Shown: positions 1 to 13,597 of the stretch, piece by piece | Layout: the number at the start of each line of letters is the position of its first letter | Position numbering within the stretch: the first letter of the stretch is position 1 | NCBI GenBank assembly: GCA_014338405.1 | Contig: JTDE01021387.1 | Coordinates: 29,198-93,197 of the forward strand | Length of the DNA: 64,000 bases | From: Paragonimus skrjabini miyazakii | Lineage: Eukaryota; Platyhelminthes; Trematoda; Plagiorchiida; Troglotrematidae | Direction: 5' to 3' | The notes under the pieces: generated by a model | What the model saw: only the letters and a program-made list of their open reading frames with translations | Databases searched by the model: none | What the model was told of the DNA's origin: nothing | Translations under genes and position numbers: made by a program

Positions 1-3000
1 AAAACCTCGGTCAATCAAGTACATGCCCGAAACGTTGTCGCATTGTTCCGTAACTGGCCCATGTAGGTGTGTGCGCGCGTTCACATGCATCCGCAAGTAA
101 CGTGACTAAACCCGACCTTAATTCCGTCTCTGGACAAACGGCAACACCGTTTAATCGGCTATGCAACAACATTTTGGAGAAAAATCGTTTTTCTTTTCTC
201 TTAAAAACCAATCCGGGAATTATCCAGAAACTAGAAATGTGGACATTCTGTTTACAACAGATGATGATAGTTTCAAAACCAACATAATGACAGTGTGCGG
301 ATTTTGTCATCAATTTTGGAATTTGAATAGCCCCATGGTAATATTCAAGTTTTTGATCTAAAACCAGGACCAAATGGGGTAAAGTGGGTCATAAGAGCTT
401 ATAAAGGCTTTCAAATTGCCAGTGGTTGTTGTTTGCCGCGGGAGGTCAGTAAAATATGACAATCAGTGAGATAGAGTTTAGTGGGAAATATTTTGAATAC
501 TATAACACTGTAAAGTACATTAGTAAATAAATAAATAAATTAGCCTGCAGTTTGAAAAGCTTTAGATGTAATGCGATCCTGATTATGAATATGAAACAAG
601 TGCTGTCGCACAGCAAAAACTGTGACCGTTTGGGTTTGCAGCATGTTATGGTCAAACGCTCCGCAAAATAAACTGAACAATTATAACCATCTTTGTATGT
701 CCCTGTGATCGTAGACAATGCAAATTGACAAGAAAACTCAGATTATGTCTACGTAAACTGTTACAGTTTGATCAAACTTTGGTGTCGTGATTTAGACAGG
801 AACAGGAAATGCCGGCCGATCTTTCGATTTAAAAGTCTAAGACCAGGTTTGACTAGTGCTCTACTTTTTCAAAAAATGCATCTCTCAAAACCATGATAGT
901 TTACACAGATTGCTGACAATACACTGGATATATGAGTAATTTATATAAGCAAGTATTTATAAATGCCACGACCCTGGATCTATAAATGAAATTGATCCTG
1001 TTCCTTCAGAGATGTGCATACGAACGGCCTCCAGACTGGGACCATCTTCACTTACTTTACGCAAGTCTCTGCCAAGTGTGAGTAGTGTTCAAATGACAGC
1101 AGTCAACACTGTCTCAGTCAGCACTATTCAAAACATTGCATACCACGTTTAGCGAATGCAACGAGTTCAACTTGACTTTGAAGTATCGATGGTGGGGTTA
1201 TCGATTTGTGTCAACTGAATATTTGCTGCTTTATCTCGAGGTGCTTGAACACCCTGAGCAGTGGTTATAGGCCATTTTTATTGGACGTTCAACCAGTTGC
1301 GGTAGTTAAAACGGTTGCCTTATGACTATGTTAATCGAAGTTCACATCCCGATAGAAACAAGAATGTGTCACTGTCAACTCGAACAAGAACGAATCTGGT
1401 GTAATTACTTCATTTCGGTAAGAGGTTAACTCAGAAGTTTGTCTGACCGCAAAAGATAAAAATAATTGGGAGTTATTCTGGCGTAATATGAGCCATCTTC
1501 TCCCCCCCCAACTTACTGAAGAAAATTATCTGTGTCATTTTTAAAAATATCTTTCTCAGTTTCTGTTTCTAAACCCATGGTAAGTCAGATTCTGCGGTAG
1601 CTGGTATTTTGACCTTCCATTATTGGCACTCTTGATAGGTATGTGTGCGTAACTGGCTTGAGATGGTCTTCTACTTCAACACATAGTGAGTAAAAATGTC
1701 GCTTGAACCTACCGTAAAGCCTATCAGTCTGTATATTCTGTGATTCGAAGATTGTCAAACACGTTATCTTACACTAGATAAGGAACGTAAGAGTGAGGAT
1801 CACAAATTATGCAGAACAATCCACATGAGAAAACGTACGACTTCAGACTTTCTTTCATTTAGTTCACCATCACATTCAAATATTGACATGGATATGAGGA
1901 AACATCTGTGGTTTGTTCCATCCATACCGAATTGCGTCTGCTGTTGCCTTTGTTTGTTCCTTTTGAAATTTATGGAAAACTCAGTAGTAGTAAAGTCTGT
2001 CCAGTGATTTCCTTCTTATTGGTATCGGTTTACATTTTTCTCAACGAGTTATATTCACACCGGTTAGTTATACCAATCCAAATACCAATGCAAATCATGT
2101 CTCAAGACTGATCTACACTCACAGTCTTTCAGGCGCTGGTCAAGTGGAGAATAATGAGAACAGAGAGATTAATACTACACTACGTTTATCTGTCTAACTA
2201 ATGTAATTGAATCCATCAGCACAGACTAGTTCAGTGAATCAGTAGTTAGTAGTAAACAACCCTTCAAGCTTCAGAAATTGAAGGTATCCATCCAGGTAAC
2301 TGAATTGGGATAAGGCACCCATTCTGATAACCCTCAGTACCTACCCTACTTAGTTGATAGAACATATCTGCATAAAAAGTGATATTACATAGCTAAAACT
2401 GAAGTTCTACTCAGATTGTTGTTGTTTACAGAAGTGTACTCATGGTTAAACACTCTTAATAGGTACTCGGTAGACTAAAAATGACTTTACAATTTCTTGT
2501 ACAACTTCAACCTTGCCATCACAATAACAGCTTTATAGGTTACGAGAAGAAAAAAATTCCTGCCACTTTGATACGGATTAGTCATCATATGCACCAGTAA
2601 GATGTGCGCAGTCTCACTTGTTTCATAACATCAGTTTCAGTAGAAGTCACTCATAACGCGTTGGGTTTCTTGTATTTTCATGGAGGTCACAGTTAGTCGG
2701 GAGTTAAACTACGGCCACGCCTTCACAAGACAACCGTACTAGACAGTGAGTCATTAAACTCAACTTATATACAACTGAAATATCAAAGGTAAACGCTTAG
2801 CCACGTTTGTCCGTGAGTAACGTTCAGATTGCCGGTTCGTCTTGAGAGGAGGTGATAAATATCCTGTTAGTTTCAATCGGTGTCTGTACGGGTAAGCATT
2901 CTAGTTGTGTTGCAGTAACGGATAGCATTAAACTTGAGCGATATTTCGATTACTGGTATGTATTATTAATTAATAGTAAACTGTTCACAAACTATAACGT

Positions 3001-4689
3001 TTAGGTATTGTGGTATTCGCCAAGTTTAGTATTTCGGTTGTCTGGCGAACATCCTAATACCTTAATCCTCACTCCGAGCTACAAACAATACTTCCACTGT
3101 TTCTAACTGCCGGAAACAAACTAACCGTTCCCGATCGTTTAACACATGTGACCCACATACCCGACACATTCAAAAATACAGTACAGTGCCAAGGAACAAC
3201 TGAGCGCAAGCGTGGTTGAAGAAGAATTATCTACAACAACCATTTATAACAGAAAGTGAAACAGTGATGTATTGATTTACCAAACATATGAAAAACTCAA
3301 GGCTAACTCCATCGTGCTGTGCGATTAAACTTCCCAAAAATGTTGCAGTTTGTGAATGCTTTCTGGGCATTAACCCCATTATCTAATGGTTTTTTATTAC
3401 GAAGTTGGAGTTAACGGAATTTGTTTTCATTGTGCAATGCTGAGAATGAAGTCACTCCGAATTCTTCTGGCCAGTTATCATCTATGTAGTTCTCAGAGTT
3501 TGGTGCATCTCAATCTGCCGAATGGAAGAGAATAAGGGTTTACTGCCAATAAGCAAAACTTTTATAGCTCTGTAAACGGCGAATAGTTCAGAGAATTTTG
3601 CTGTGAACTCTCTGCTTACAGTCTTTCTATAAAAATTGAAAGAATGTTTGATTTACCGCTTCCATGAAAATATTTTGATACATAAGATACAAACTGTGTA
3701 TGTCCATGAGCACTCACTGCACAATACCACACATAACTGAGGCTGTTGCGTTAATGATCGGGATGAAACACTGATATTATGTTGTGTCTAAACCTTAATG
3801 TATCCATATATTTTACTGCATGTTTTACGAAATCTATGTTGCATCATCGGGGGATATTCGAAACCGCGCCGCATCAAACATGAAGATTTTAAGGTACTAT
3901 TGGGAAGGACAAAATAAAGCGTGGTCTCATATGGTGAATTAATGTACTCCCATAAGAACAAAATTGTAAGTTTTCCCGTGAATGGTTGATGCTGCTAGTT
4001 ATCGGGACTCACGGTTACGAACTGTAGTTGTTGCCAGCCCCTGCTTGTGTTATGTTACGGCTGTCGATGAGACACAACAAAAAGAGCTCTATTTGACTGA
4101 ATGTATCGCGGCCAGAAAAACAAATAGCTTGAATACTGTGTTGAAGTGAAAACATTTTAGTATATTTTCATCGCTGATCGTCAGGAATCCTAAAGCTAAT
4201 CGTCTTGCTGGAAGCCTCAAAGAATAAATAAAAAAAACCGCGAGTTTTTAAAGTGTTATTTCTTGTGGTCTAGCAACAAAGAAACTTGTTATTTTATTCA
4301 CTTGTTCTTTCGTTAACCCGTTGTTGACTTGCTTGTTGAGACCTCGTGTGAGTAACAAGTTCAACACGAATGCACTGACAGTTTGAAATTAATTCCGAGA
4401 ACGACGGTCATTTTGGGAAATAATGCTAACCTTATTTACCCAAATTTCTGGCAATATATGAAGCTTGAAATGTTGGGTCAGTCTGTGGCATTTGTATAGA
4501 ATAGTTAGAAGAAATGAATAACGTATGAATTAATTTCGTAAACTCCCTTCAATCATAAGCGTGTGACTAGCACGAAAACGAAACAACATTTAAATGAAGT
4601 GGTTAAGAGTATAAATCTGGCTGGACCGTGAGTAGTACTCACGGCTAAACTCATGGTAAACCATGATTGACTATCAGCCGTTCTTGTGC
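1..4689. other. No gene recognised (left flank)
   Basis: Only short open frames of 60-120 codons occur here, and none has a recognisable motif or a convincing pair of splice sites in a conserved frame. The stretch is AT-rich with short homopolymers, such as a C8 run near 1502. It could be an intron or 5' flank of the glycosyltransferase gene that starts to be visible at 7313, but upstream exons of that gene were not found. Confidence 0.5.
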
Positions 4690-4890
4690 ACATTGAACCG
4701 GCTACCGACGGCTGACCAACAGTAGGTGACATAAGAACTTGCGGGTTTTTAGCATAACGCGTAATCAAGACCTTAAGCGAGTATGCGATATTGACACTGT
4801 GACCCGTGATAGCTAAGTGTCTCGCATTGGATGCAGCGATGTTTCGTCTCCGCTGAGTGTCATTCATTGGTGGGTGAGTTAATGACACTC
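4690..4890 (-). mobile_element. Penelope-like endonuclease relic (weak)
   Basis: A - strand frame here contains ARHLAITGHSVNIAYSLKVL. This matches the H-L-x-x-T-G-H-x-V-D-x-x-x-A-F-x-V-L pattern seen in the second half of GIY-YIG endonuclease domains of Penelope-like elements, and seen again in this window at 6.3 and 28.7 kb. Further along the same frame the characteristic C-terminal Lys-Pro-x-Leu-Cys-Val-Gln-Lys block is only faintly suggested. The GIY-YIG core itself is not visible and no reverse transcriptase is adjacent. I read it as an old truncated fragment; a chance match is possible. Confidence 0.33.
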
Positions 4891-6214
4891 TTAACCACTT
4901 TTGAATGTGCTTCTTAGCTGTATTTTCAAACTATTTGTTTTTCTATCAGTGTACCTCTTTGCAACTGTAGAAAAACCGATACAAACAATGGATGATAGAA
5001 AACAGGACTTTGAAGTAACATGGTCGTTTCAACGCGGCAATAAAAATCTTTCCACAACTGCTAGTCAGCCTATCACATTTGAGGGAGAGTTTGATGTAGA
5101 TAGCTTTCTTAGGTACTTTGGCAGTTGCATTTTCCGCAAGAGTACGTCTCTTCTATATGCTGATGAGACGTTTCGAGAAACTGTTAACATAAAGCGCTTC
5201 GTGCAACACTGTTCGCTCACCTTCCAGTTTGTCCTGGGATCGTGTTCTTGACGTTCCGTAAATCAGTTTACATACTGACGATCTTTTATATACAACAGAA
5301 GCAAAATACACTAAGTTCATTTACTGTCTATGTTGGCTTACAGCATTTCAAACATTCAATAGATTCGTCTAAACGACGTCTAACCATGATGTTCAAAAAG
5401 GGCAAACTGTTCTCACTTTCGTATTCGATCGTTACTTAGAGTCCTAGGTGGACTGACTCCAACCAAGAGCAACCTATAGATCAACATAACTATAACGTCA
5501 GCTGTTGAATTACTCCATATTTTTAACTAAACAATTCATATGTTCATTAATACTTTGGATAGTTAGCTGAATGAACACTGGAAAGTTTCAGCTGCAGTTT
5601 GTCTGTCGAAGAAAACCGTTCATGATTAAAGCAGTAAAGTCACGGTATCATGGTGAATGACTTCACGAGAGGACAATTAACGTTTTGTGCTAACTAGTCC
5701 CGTGGACGGTAGTAGTATCTTCCACGGCGAATGCCCAACCGAGAGGAAGTGTGCGAAGGCGTAGTTATCCAGCCAAAGAGAATCACGTGACCCAGACTGA
5801 AAGGACAAATGCAAAGTCGTACACGTGCTATGGAGCAGCACAGAAAATCTGTTGTATAACTGCCGAGGTACCTGTGTGATGTATGCGGTCATATTTATCT
5901 GGGCGAACGCAACGCTTGTGCCCTGAAATTTTGTGGTGTTACTGATTAACTGGGTGTGCAACGCACTAACAGAAATCCGCTTTTGTTGATTTTAGCACGT
6001 TTTCACTCCTAGATAGTTTGCCGCTTTGAAAACTTCAATGTGAAATATTATTTCATATTTGAACAACACCGTTAGAACACGAAAACCGGTAGATGCAATC
6101 ATTTCGTATTGACTCATCAGTATCAAATTTACAATAACATGAAACGGTTTTTTTTATATCGAACAGTTAGGGGTGGGTAGGATGGATAGTCGATTTATGG
6201 GTTAGGAAATGTCA
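4891..6214. other. No gene recognised
   Basis: Short open frames only, for example one of 116 codons from 4901 with a hydrophobic start, but without family motifs. Nothing else is supported. Confidence 0.45.
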
Positions 6215-6975
6215 CTAATTCCAGGCCAGGATCAAGCTCACGAACAATTGCTTCTGAACACACAGGGCCGGCTTCAGTCGATTGATTGTGACAGCCTCAG
6301 CAAACCGCAAGAATCTTGGACTGGGATGACGTAATAAGATTCTGAATGCACAAGTCGGGTCGATAACGTGACCAGGGGTCATGATGTGTCTTGCAACTGC
6401 GGACACTGGTTGTTTGCGTGTTTCAACAACATTGCAGTTCTTCAGTAATACTGAGCTCTGCACCCATTTAGGCCAATGTTGCTTCATTCTGGAAATCAAG
6501 TACCTCTCGGTTCTGCCTGTGTAACTGTCTTTACAGTTACATGTAAATTGGTAGATACGATGTGAGGTGGCACCAACAGGTTGATCTCCTTTGATTGAAG
6601 GCACAGATAGATTCTGGGTTCGAGCTAGTACACAAAGTTCGGCTGCGTTGAATGTTCGTTTAATCGAATTCATCAGTCTTGGCGTTGTTTGGTGCATACT
6701 GTAATCACCTTTAAAAGGCGATTCTATATAAACCTTCTTCTTTCTTACAGTGACCACCGGTTCGGACGGCGGTTTCGGCCTACTGTGCCTTTCTGTGAAC
6801 CTTTTTGGCTAACCAATAGATTGTAGTACAAAGGTGATCAAGTCTAATTCTTCCACAAGACTGTCTTGTGTACAGATACGTCTTGCGCGTGTGAATAGTG
6901 TATTCACTAGTGCGCGCTTTTGATGGACTGGTGTGAAACTACTAAAGTTTAGGTATTGACCGGATCATAGCAAAT
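6215..6975 (-). mobile_element. Penelope-like element, linker plus GIY-YIG endonuclease fragment
   Basis: The - strand shows the 3' part of a Penelope-like retroelement. First comes the post-RT linker (GQYLNFSSF, then LFTRARRICT and a Glu-rich stretch, about 6975-6830), with one in-frame stop where family members have Gly-Tyr-Pro. Then comes the VYIESPFKGDY block, and then the endonuclease with HRIYQFTCNC, SYTGRTERYL and the C-terminal RLKPALCVQKQ. In this class the endonuclease nicks target DNA for target-primed reverse transcription. The longest uninterrupted frame is 6757-6215 (180 codons). The reverse transcriptase upstream is absent, so this is a truncated, inactive copy. It lies just upstream of the first visible glycosyltransferase exon, antisense to it. 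Confidence 0.85.
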
Positions 6976-7312
6976 TGACCTGAGCTTCTGGATTGCTTAT
7001 CTATTTTCATTGTGAAATAATGTCTGTAATGAAAAAATAGCTTTCCTTCTCAGTTCGAGCTAATGCCAACTGTTTGGTTGATGAGAAGTATGTGGACTAA
7101 TTTACCTGAAATTAACCAAAGTAAATGTTTGAAATTTGTTGTGTAACTCGGTCTAGTTGAACTGCTTTTGGTGTTGGTCCGATGACGTTTGTTTTGCGTT
7201 TACACACTTTTCTGCGGGCTCCTGCACTAAACATTGAATAGGTAAAATAAACTTGATTATAAGTGTTATTGTGACCTGTTCATCAACTGTTTATTTGCTC
7301 TCATTTCATCAG

Positions 7313-7468
7313 CTGTTAACGTCAATCTAGAGTTGGCTTACCGTGACCTAGAAACTCACGTGGATTGGCTAACTAAACGCCTGGGTTGTGAACTAACCAG
7401 ATATTTCCTCATCGTCGGACGTTTGCGACCCGTCAAAGACCCCCAGTTTGCCCTTCAACCATTTATTG
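7313..7468 (+). CDS. GLT1D1: GLT1D1-like glycosyltransferase, exon with the VKDP motif
   Basis: A 156-nt exon with acceptor TTTCATCAG before 7313 and donor GTGAGT at 7469; it is phase 1 on both sides. It encodes about 52 residues ending in RYFLIVGRLRPVKDPQFALQ. The G-R/L-R-x-V-K-D-P string is typical of GLT1D1-type GT4-fold glycosyltransferases, where it begins the C-terminal nucleotide-sugar binding Rossmann half. The upstream residues fill the variable linker between the two halves. Known: the family has a GT-B fold; the physiological acceptor of GLT1D1 is not settled. Inferred: this is the first recognisable exon of a multi-exon gene, and earlier exons for the N-terminal half lie upstream or were missed. 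A real start codon is therefore not in this exon. The orthology call rests on motif resemblance alone. Confidence 0.75.
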
Positions 7469-10400
7469 GTGAGTACGATATTCAGAGTTCAGATGTTCTC
7501 TATTTTCTGTTTATTACTCTAAACACAAATCAATTTCTTTCAAACGTAAAAGAGAGCTAATATATTTTGAGTTCGAAACAATATGGAAAATATTCAACCA
7601 GGGATACCGAGAATTTACTAGTGTGGATATGATTACCATAAACAGACCTGTTGCCTACTGAATGTGAGGATTTCAGCGCAGTCATTTGGACCGGGTCAGT
7701 GTTTTCGTATTCTTTCTAGCATCTCTTGGATACTGTTGAATAAATCACTCGCCTTGTAAGGTTTGGATGCAAAAAGACAAATAGATTGTGGACTGCCAAG
7801 CAATCAATAAAAGTGAGCGTAATTTTAAAATGTACCTGGCTTATAAATGTCACTGAAAACAGAAGATATTTCGCTAGCTTTCTGTTATCATAGTCTGTCG
7901 TGAAATTGGCGTGCTTCTTATCACCACACGATGATTTGGTTGTATGTGACACTCTATACTGTGAGACTTCACTGAAGAACCAGTTTCCATCTAAGGGGTG
8001 CATAATTAGGTGAACAAAACGTGACAGGAACGAATGAACATGACACAGAGAAGATATTGGTACCAATCATTCTTTTCCATGTAATCTGTCATTTTTGTGA
8101 CAGTGTTTTATTCGCCATAATATGGGTTACTAAACTTAGCGTGGAATATTTGATCATGTATGCCGCCTATTGAATAAAACAGTTTGGCGTGAATTTGGAC
8201 AGTAATCCACTACGTGAAACACACTAGATTATCCAGTGTCAATTAAATATAGCCGTGACTGAGGTGAGTTGCGTGAGTGTTCTTACCAGTGGAGAATACG
8301 GGCGCACCTTAAGTGTATTAGCAAAATAAAGTAGCAACCTATTGACATATTCTGAGTGAAGGCGTTAGGACACCAGATTGTAGAAACGAACCGAGGATGT
8401 AGAACGAAATACAGCTGATGGTAAAGCGAACAAGAAATTTGTCTATTAATGGGAAGAGTTGCCGGCTAAAACCCATTCGTCATGATGAATCTATGCAAGA
8501 AAAACCGGTTATACGGTGTCGGTTTTACAGTGAGCATCCTCAAGTAATACAGTCATCTTTTAGAGCATTCGTGGCGATAGCAGTTTTTAACTGGCACCCA
8601 CAAGTGGACGGTGTACAGCTGTAACAAGGAGGCACGAACGAGCAACATATCAGTACGGCAGCCTTGATATCCCGGTTGATCAGTTTATCATTTATCTTAC
8701 AACGGTAAATTTTTGATATTTATGAATTGTCTTGTAAATCACGTTAGATTCAGTTGACTTGTATAGGTTATCAACGAATATCCCGTTCAACAACTGAACA
8801 CAAAGTGACTGTCAACGAGATTACCATACATTAATCTCACTCGATTTAGCATGTGAGCTCGCCCTGACTAAGCCTTGTAGGTGCCGATCGTTTAGTGACT
8901 TTTCTACTCAGCTTCTCTTTGCTTTATTGTTTATCATTTCTTCAGAAACGCATTAACAATACTCATCTCATCAACATAGTTAATCAAAGTTTCGGATACT
9001 CTACAGTCCACTGCCTAGAACTGTCCATTACAATAATCGATGGTTTTTCTTTTTTACCCCTATGTAAGTATAATGTGTTGATGTGCTTAACCTTCTCATA
9101 GCTGTCTAGCATTTCTCGTCTCAACCGTAGTTCGACGGAGATGACAAGCGTTCCTCGTATGATAAATTCTTGATCTATTTAGTCAAAACAGAGAGAAGAC
9201 ATATATCGCGAGATGTTAACATTTCTACTTACTCTCATCAGTCGCCAACGTAAAACCAGCAAATTTTATACAAACTGCGTATAACAACAACAAAAAAACT
9301 GAACGAACCAACCACATAGTTCTGACCTTTCACGCTCTGATAGTTCAATCACTTCCACGACAAGGAGATTGATTGCGTCAGCGCCTTCTGTGCACAAAAA
9401 ACTGGCCGATGTCATCACGCCAAAAAACCAGGGGGGTATAATATAGGGTATTTACCGGTTATCATGATTAGGTTCTTCTGTTTGCTCTGTCAGGAGAAGT
9501 CTTGAAAATCAGAGGTTAGAACCTTGAAGGGAAAAGTGAAAATGGTTGGAACAGACTCTAGCACAAGGATCCGACAAGTTGGTTCGCAGCTCGCAACTCG
9601 TGCGGATAACACATATGTGTCATATGCTAAGCTGATTGTATCTGTTCATATTCGATTGTTTTTCAAGTACTCAGGGTCAATCAGTTAATTTGTTGCTATT
9701 ATTGGGCCCTAATGCACAGTATTTATGTGACCTTTAATGAGCAGTGGCGCTGGTGGATTTTATCGTGAACTGTTCGAGAAATGTCGGAGGATTTGACAAT
9801 CACCACTTGAGCTTTTTGGTGAATTCTATATTAGAAGGTGGAACGAGTAGACAATTGAGTCTAGATGTGGAATTTCTGGGCAGCCGATGTGACTTCGTAA
9901 TTTGACTGATAGAGAACCTGCTGTACGTGAGGTATGCTGTTACTTTTGCTGACCTTAAATCAGCACAAGTTCAGACATTTCACCATTATGTCCTTTCTAA
10001 AAGAAAACTGATCAGTCAGTCAGTTTTCGGTTTCTACCCAACTTTCCGTGTTAAGAAACGTTTACGTTTTCGTGATCCCGGAAATCATTTGGTCAAGATA
10101 ATTCTAAACAGGCTACATAACATCAAGGTTAAATGGCCAGTTAGGGTAAGGCAAGTAGCCGATACTGAGAGACACTATAAGCACCCTTGAAAAATGCGCT
10201 GGTTAGCCTGAACACTACGACAAGAAAGTAACAGGATCTCGCCTGAGGGCCTCAGGCGAGATCGACCGAAAAATGATGATTGGGTAATTGACCAGTTAAA
10301 GTTCACCTTACGGAGATAGCACTGGCGATAACAAAATGCTTTTTTTTCACTTAAAGCGACTGATTATTCGATCCATACACGTGGTTGGAAGTGAATTTTG

Positions 10401-13400
10401 GTCATCACAGGCCGAACTCTGCAACCCACTCTGTCCATTTTCTTCTTTAGTATTAAGCATCGCTGTTCTGACGTTATGTCCTGTCATCATCCCCAGAGTA
10501 TTCATGGAATGTCAAGCGTGCAAACAGCTGTTCTCTGTAATTCTCATCAGACACATACAGTTGTGAGGGATTCGTTGAACTTATACACAAAGATGGCTAA
10601 CTGCTCCTCGACAGCTAATTGGATCATGTACCCAAAGATGAAGGAAAACAAGCGATCCTGGAAGATGCCAGAGAACTGAAGGACGCCGCAAGCGACATGT
10701 TCTTGGTGACCAGTTATAACTGAAAACTACTGCTTACTTGAGGCACAAATCAGCGAATACACGCTTTACTCGAATTGACCGTTCTGGATAGCATTGGTGA
10801 AAGTTACTGCTAATTAATAATTCTTTGGCAACAAGTACGGTTGGCAATGTATGAAACGAATGAATCTATTTTCCGACTAAGTTTACAAAGTTGGTGTCCA
10901 CAATAAATCAGGAATTCCCTTCAGCTCAGCTTACTCGCGAAAACTGAACTAACCTGTGGTCAGTTCAGATTATGGGAGGAGGAGGCTGACCATATGTGTA
11001 ACTCTTAGAGCTCACGTTATAATGGACCAGCATTTGACACGACCGAATCAAATAACTGGTATCAAGCATACCAAGTAAGGTGAGTTTAGTGCCATTATTC
11101 AAGGGTAGATCAACAAAACATTAGCCAACGACGGAAAGAAAACTTGCCAACTGCCTACAGAAAGACAATGCATGCGGATTCGTGGTTATTCCTGTTTCCT
11201 GTAAAGTGTGTGTAGGCTGTACGTTGGCGAACAGCTGTCTTCAGACATCCATATCACATTGCATATATATTTACTGCGGTCGTTTTCACTGACGTTACAC
11301 AAAGTTGTCAACTTTTGGTGAAGTACTTATGAGCCGAGCTAACTAATTAAATTTTCCTTTTAACAACTCACCCACCGTCAGTTAACGAATTACTGGACTG
11401 TTCTGAGTTGAGCCGGGGTTTGAAGCCCGATGTTGATAAAAATGTGCACTACTAACGAGTTCTGACAAGAGTTAAATGCAATTGTAAAGATCGTTTTCGA
11501 GAACGGCTGGCTCAAATGTCTGCAAGAATGCAAAACTGCATTCACTGGTGAGCGATGTTCAATTTGTGCCTGTACACTCTCAGCAGCACAGAATACGATG
11601 TGCTACATATGTGATGAATTTCATGACTTCTAACTTTTGTTTTGTCGATTAGAGTTAATATTAGAACAGTCAAGGTATTTTCATCTCTAGAAACGCAGAA
11701 GAGACTACGTTCGTTCTGCGTTCCGTATAGTCGTTTCCCTTATCATTGGTTTGAGGTCAACATTCGAATGTCTGCGAGTTGGTCTGCAAACAAAATGTAA
11801 TCGTATGAGCCTGCCAATAGGCTAATTAGTGGGATTTGAAAACAAACAGTAACATGTGGATACAAACAAAATGCAACCTGGATTCACAAATCTACGGCTT
11901 CTTGTATAGTGAATTGTTCTGTGTAGAAGGTCATTTTAGAGCTTCCTTTGTGTAAGTAACACAATACCAACCTTCTAACATTATTGCAATGACATAAACT
12001 TTAAAGCTTAACAAAAGTGAACAAATGAACGTAGTTACGTTTTCAACCTAGTTGATCTCATTGAATGGTCTGATCTTGACGCCGCTACTGGTAGACAATA
12101 ATCGCAGAACTATTTAAAAATTGAGTTTTATTAGAAATACTTATAACGTGTTAGTAGTGACGCATCGTTTACATTAGGAAATAATTGTTTCATTTTGGGG
12201 TTGGGGGCTATAAAGTCCGCGGCGTGTATGATCGCGAATATGGCAAGTAACGCTGGTTTTAATTTTGACACTCGGAGGTTAGATATTACCTCATTTATTT
12301 CAGTTATAGACTGTTATGTTAAAACGTGAGGTGGGTGTGGAATATTTGTTCTTCTATGACGTTCGCACGATTTTGCCATCATGTCGAATATGTGCTCCTT
12401 CTAGTCAAAATTAGGATCTAACGCGGTTATAACAAATTGCCATCTAGATGCAACATATTATCCCAAAAATTGACTCCACATTTATTTTCATAATAAAATA
12501 AATTAGAGTTTGGTTCGCGCTTACAGGAGGGATTGGTGTGTGCACGCCTGATAGCTTGAAAAATTTACCATCCAGCCTGGCCTGAAGCAGTGAGCTTTTT
12601 CAAAGATCCAGAGGTCTGATTTTTGCTTCTGTTGAGTAAATATACTAAAGTCGACCTAGCGAAAATTGGTATAAACTGCAATGCTATGACCCTTGTTGAA
12701 GAAGCCTCCTATTGGACGCAACATCATGTCTACTGCCAAGAGCCGTTTTGTTTCACTGGTCCCGGTCTTGTGCATCCAAACAAAACAACATTTTATACAC
12801 ATACAATCCATCAACATTCTAATCGATTATCATGCCTTTGACTGTGGTGACTGAACCCGTCATCAAAACCGAAGTAGTTATTGGTAACACAAAGCGGGCT
12901 TCGAGGTATGGATTACTGGAACATCGGAATTCTGAACTTTTGCTGAAATTGAATTCAACCGATTACTCTCTTCCATACAGTCACAATCGTTATAAGCAAA
13001 TGATTGCCTGAACTCTTCCTCTAAATTATCCTTTTCTTGAACAATTCGATGTCCGTACATCCACCAGCCTAGACTGGAAAAACCAATTGGTTGTCATGTT
13101 GTTGGCGGTCTGCCTACAAAAAGACAAGCTATTGTTGAACCCATCCGAGCATATTCAAATGCAGATCAGATTTATGCGTTGTATACGAACCCAATAACGT
13201 CATTCCAGACATCCTGATAAAACGATTGGTTTTATGTTATCGATAAACGTCAAAAAAGGGCCGCCAGAAAAAATAGATTTTATACGATATTGAAGAGTAT
13301 GCACAAAATAATAGTTTTGTTTTATCTCAAACACGGTGATCCAAGAAAACCAGCAAGAAGTATCAAAATTACCGAGACTTGTACTGTCACCACAAAACGG

Positions 13401-13597
13401 AGAATGATCAGAAGATAAGCATACTAAAACAACTGAATCCAGATTGTAAAGAGGCATAAAAACTCCGACTTCGCAGTCGATTATAAAATATGAAGTACAG
13501 CGCAAAAAAGGAAAGAAGTCGAAACTGGATGTCAGCACCTTCCAGATGAGCAGATTGAAATGTTTCCTTTAAGAACGCACAATTGTTTTAGGTTAAC
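7469..13597 (+). other. Intron of the GLT1D1-like gene (first part)
   Basis: No conserved coding signal. Two things stand out. A perfect hairpin lies at 10235-10263. At 11031-11074 a 44-nt interval is bounded by AG and GTAAGG with the phases the missing exon needs, but its acceptor lacks a pyrimidine tract and its peptide matches poorly. A splice-like interval at 8946-9063 has good borders but a stop in the frame the gene requires. A 264-nt open frame at 9927-10190 is not recognised. Confidence 0.5.
10235..10263. repeat. Perfect inverted repeat, 13-bp arms, 3-nt loop
   Basis: The arm GATCTCGCCTGAG (10235-10247) is followed by GGC and then its exact reverse complement CTCAGGCGAGATC (10251-10263). 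It is GC-rich (8 of 13 bases per arm) in an AT-rich surround, so it would fold into a stable stem. No gene, RNA family or transposon end was recognised around it. Confidence 0.9.

Noticed and set aside
8946..9063. Interval with a strong acceptor (TTATCATTTCTTCAG) and donor (GTAAGTATA)
   Set aside because: In the phase set by the 7313-7468 exon it has an early stop, and the open frame matches nothing in GLT1D1. A decoy or non-coding exon is possible.
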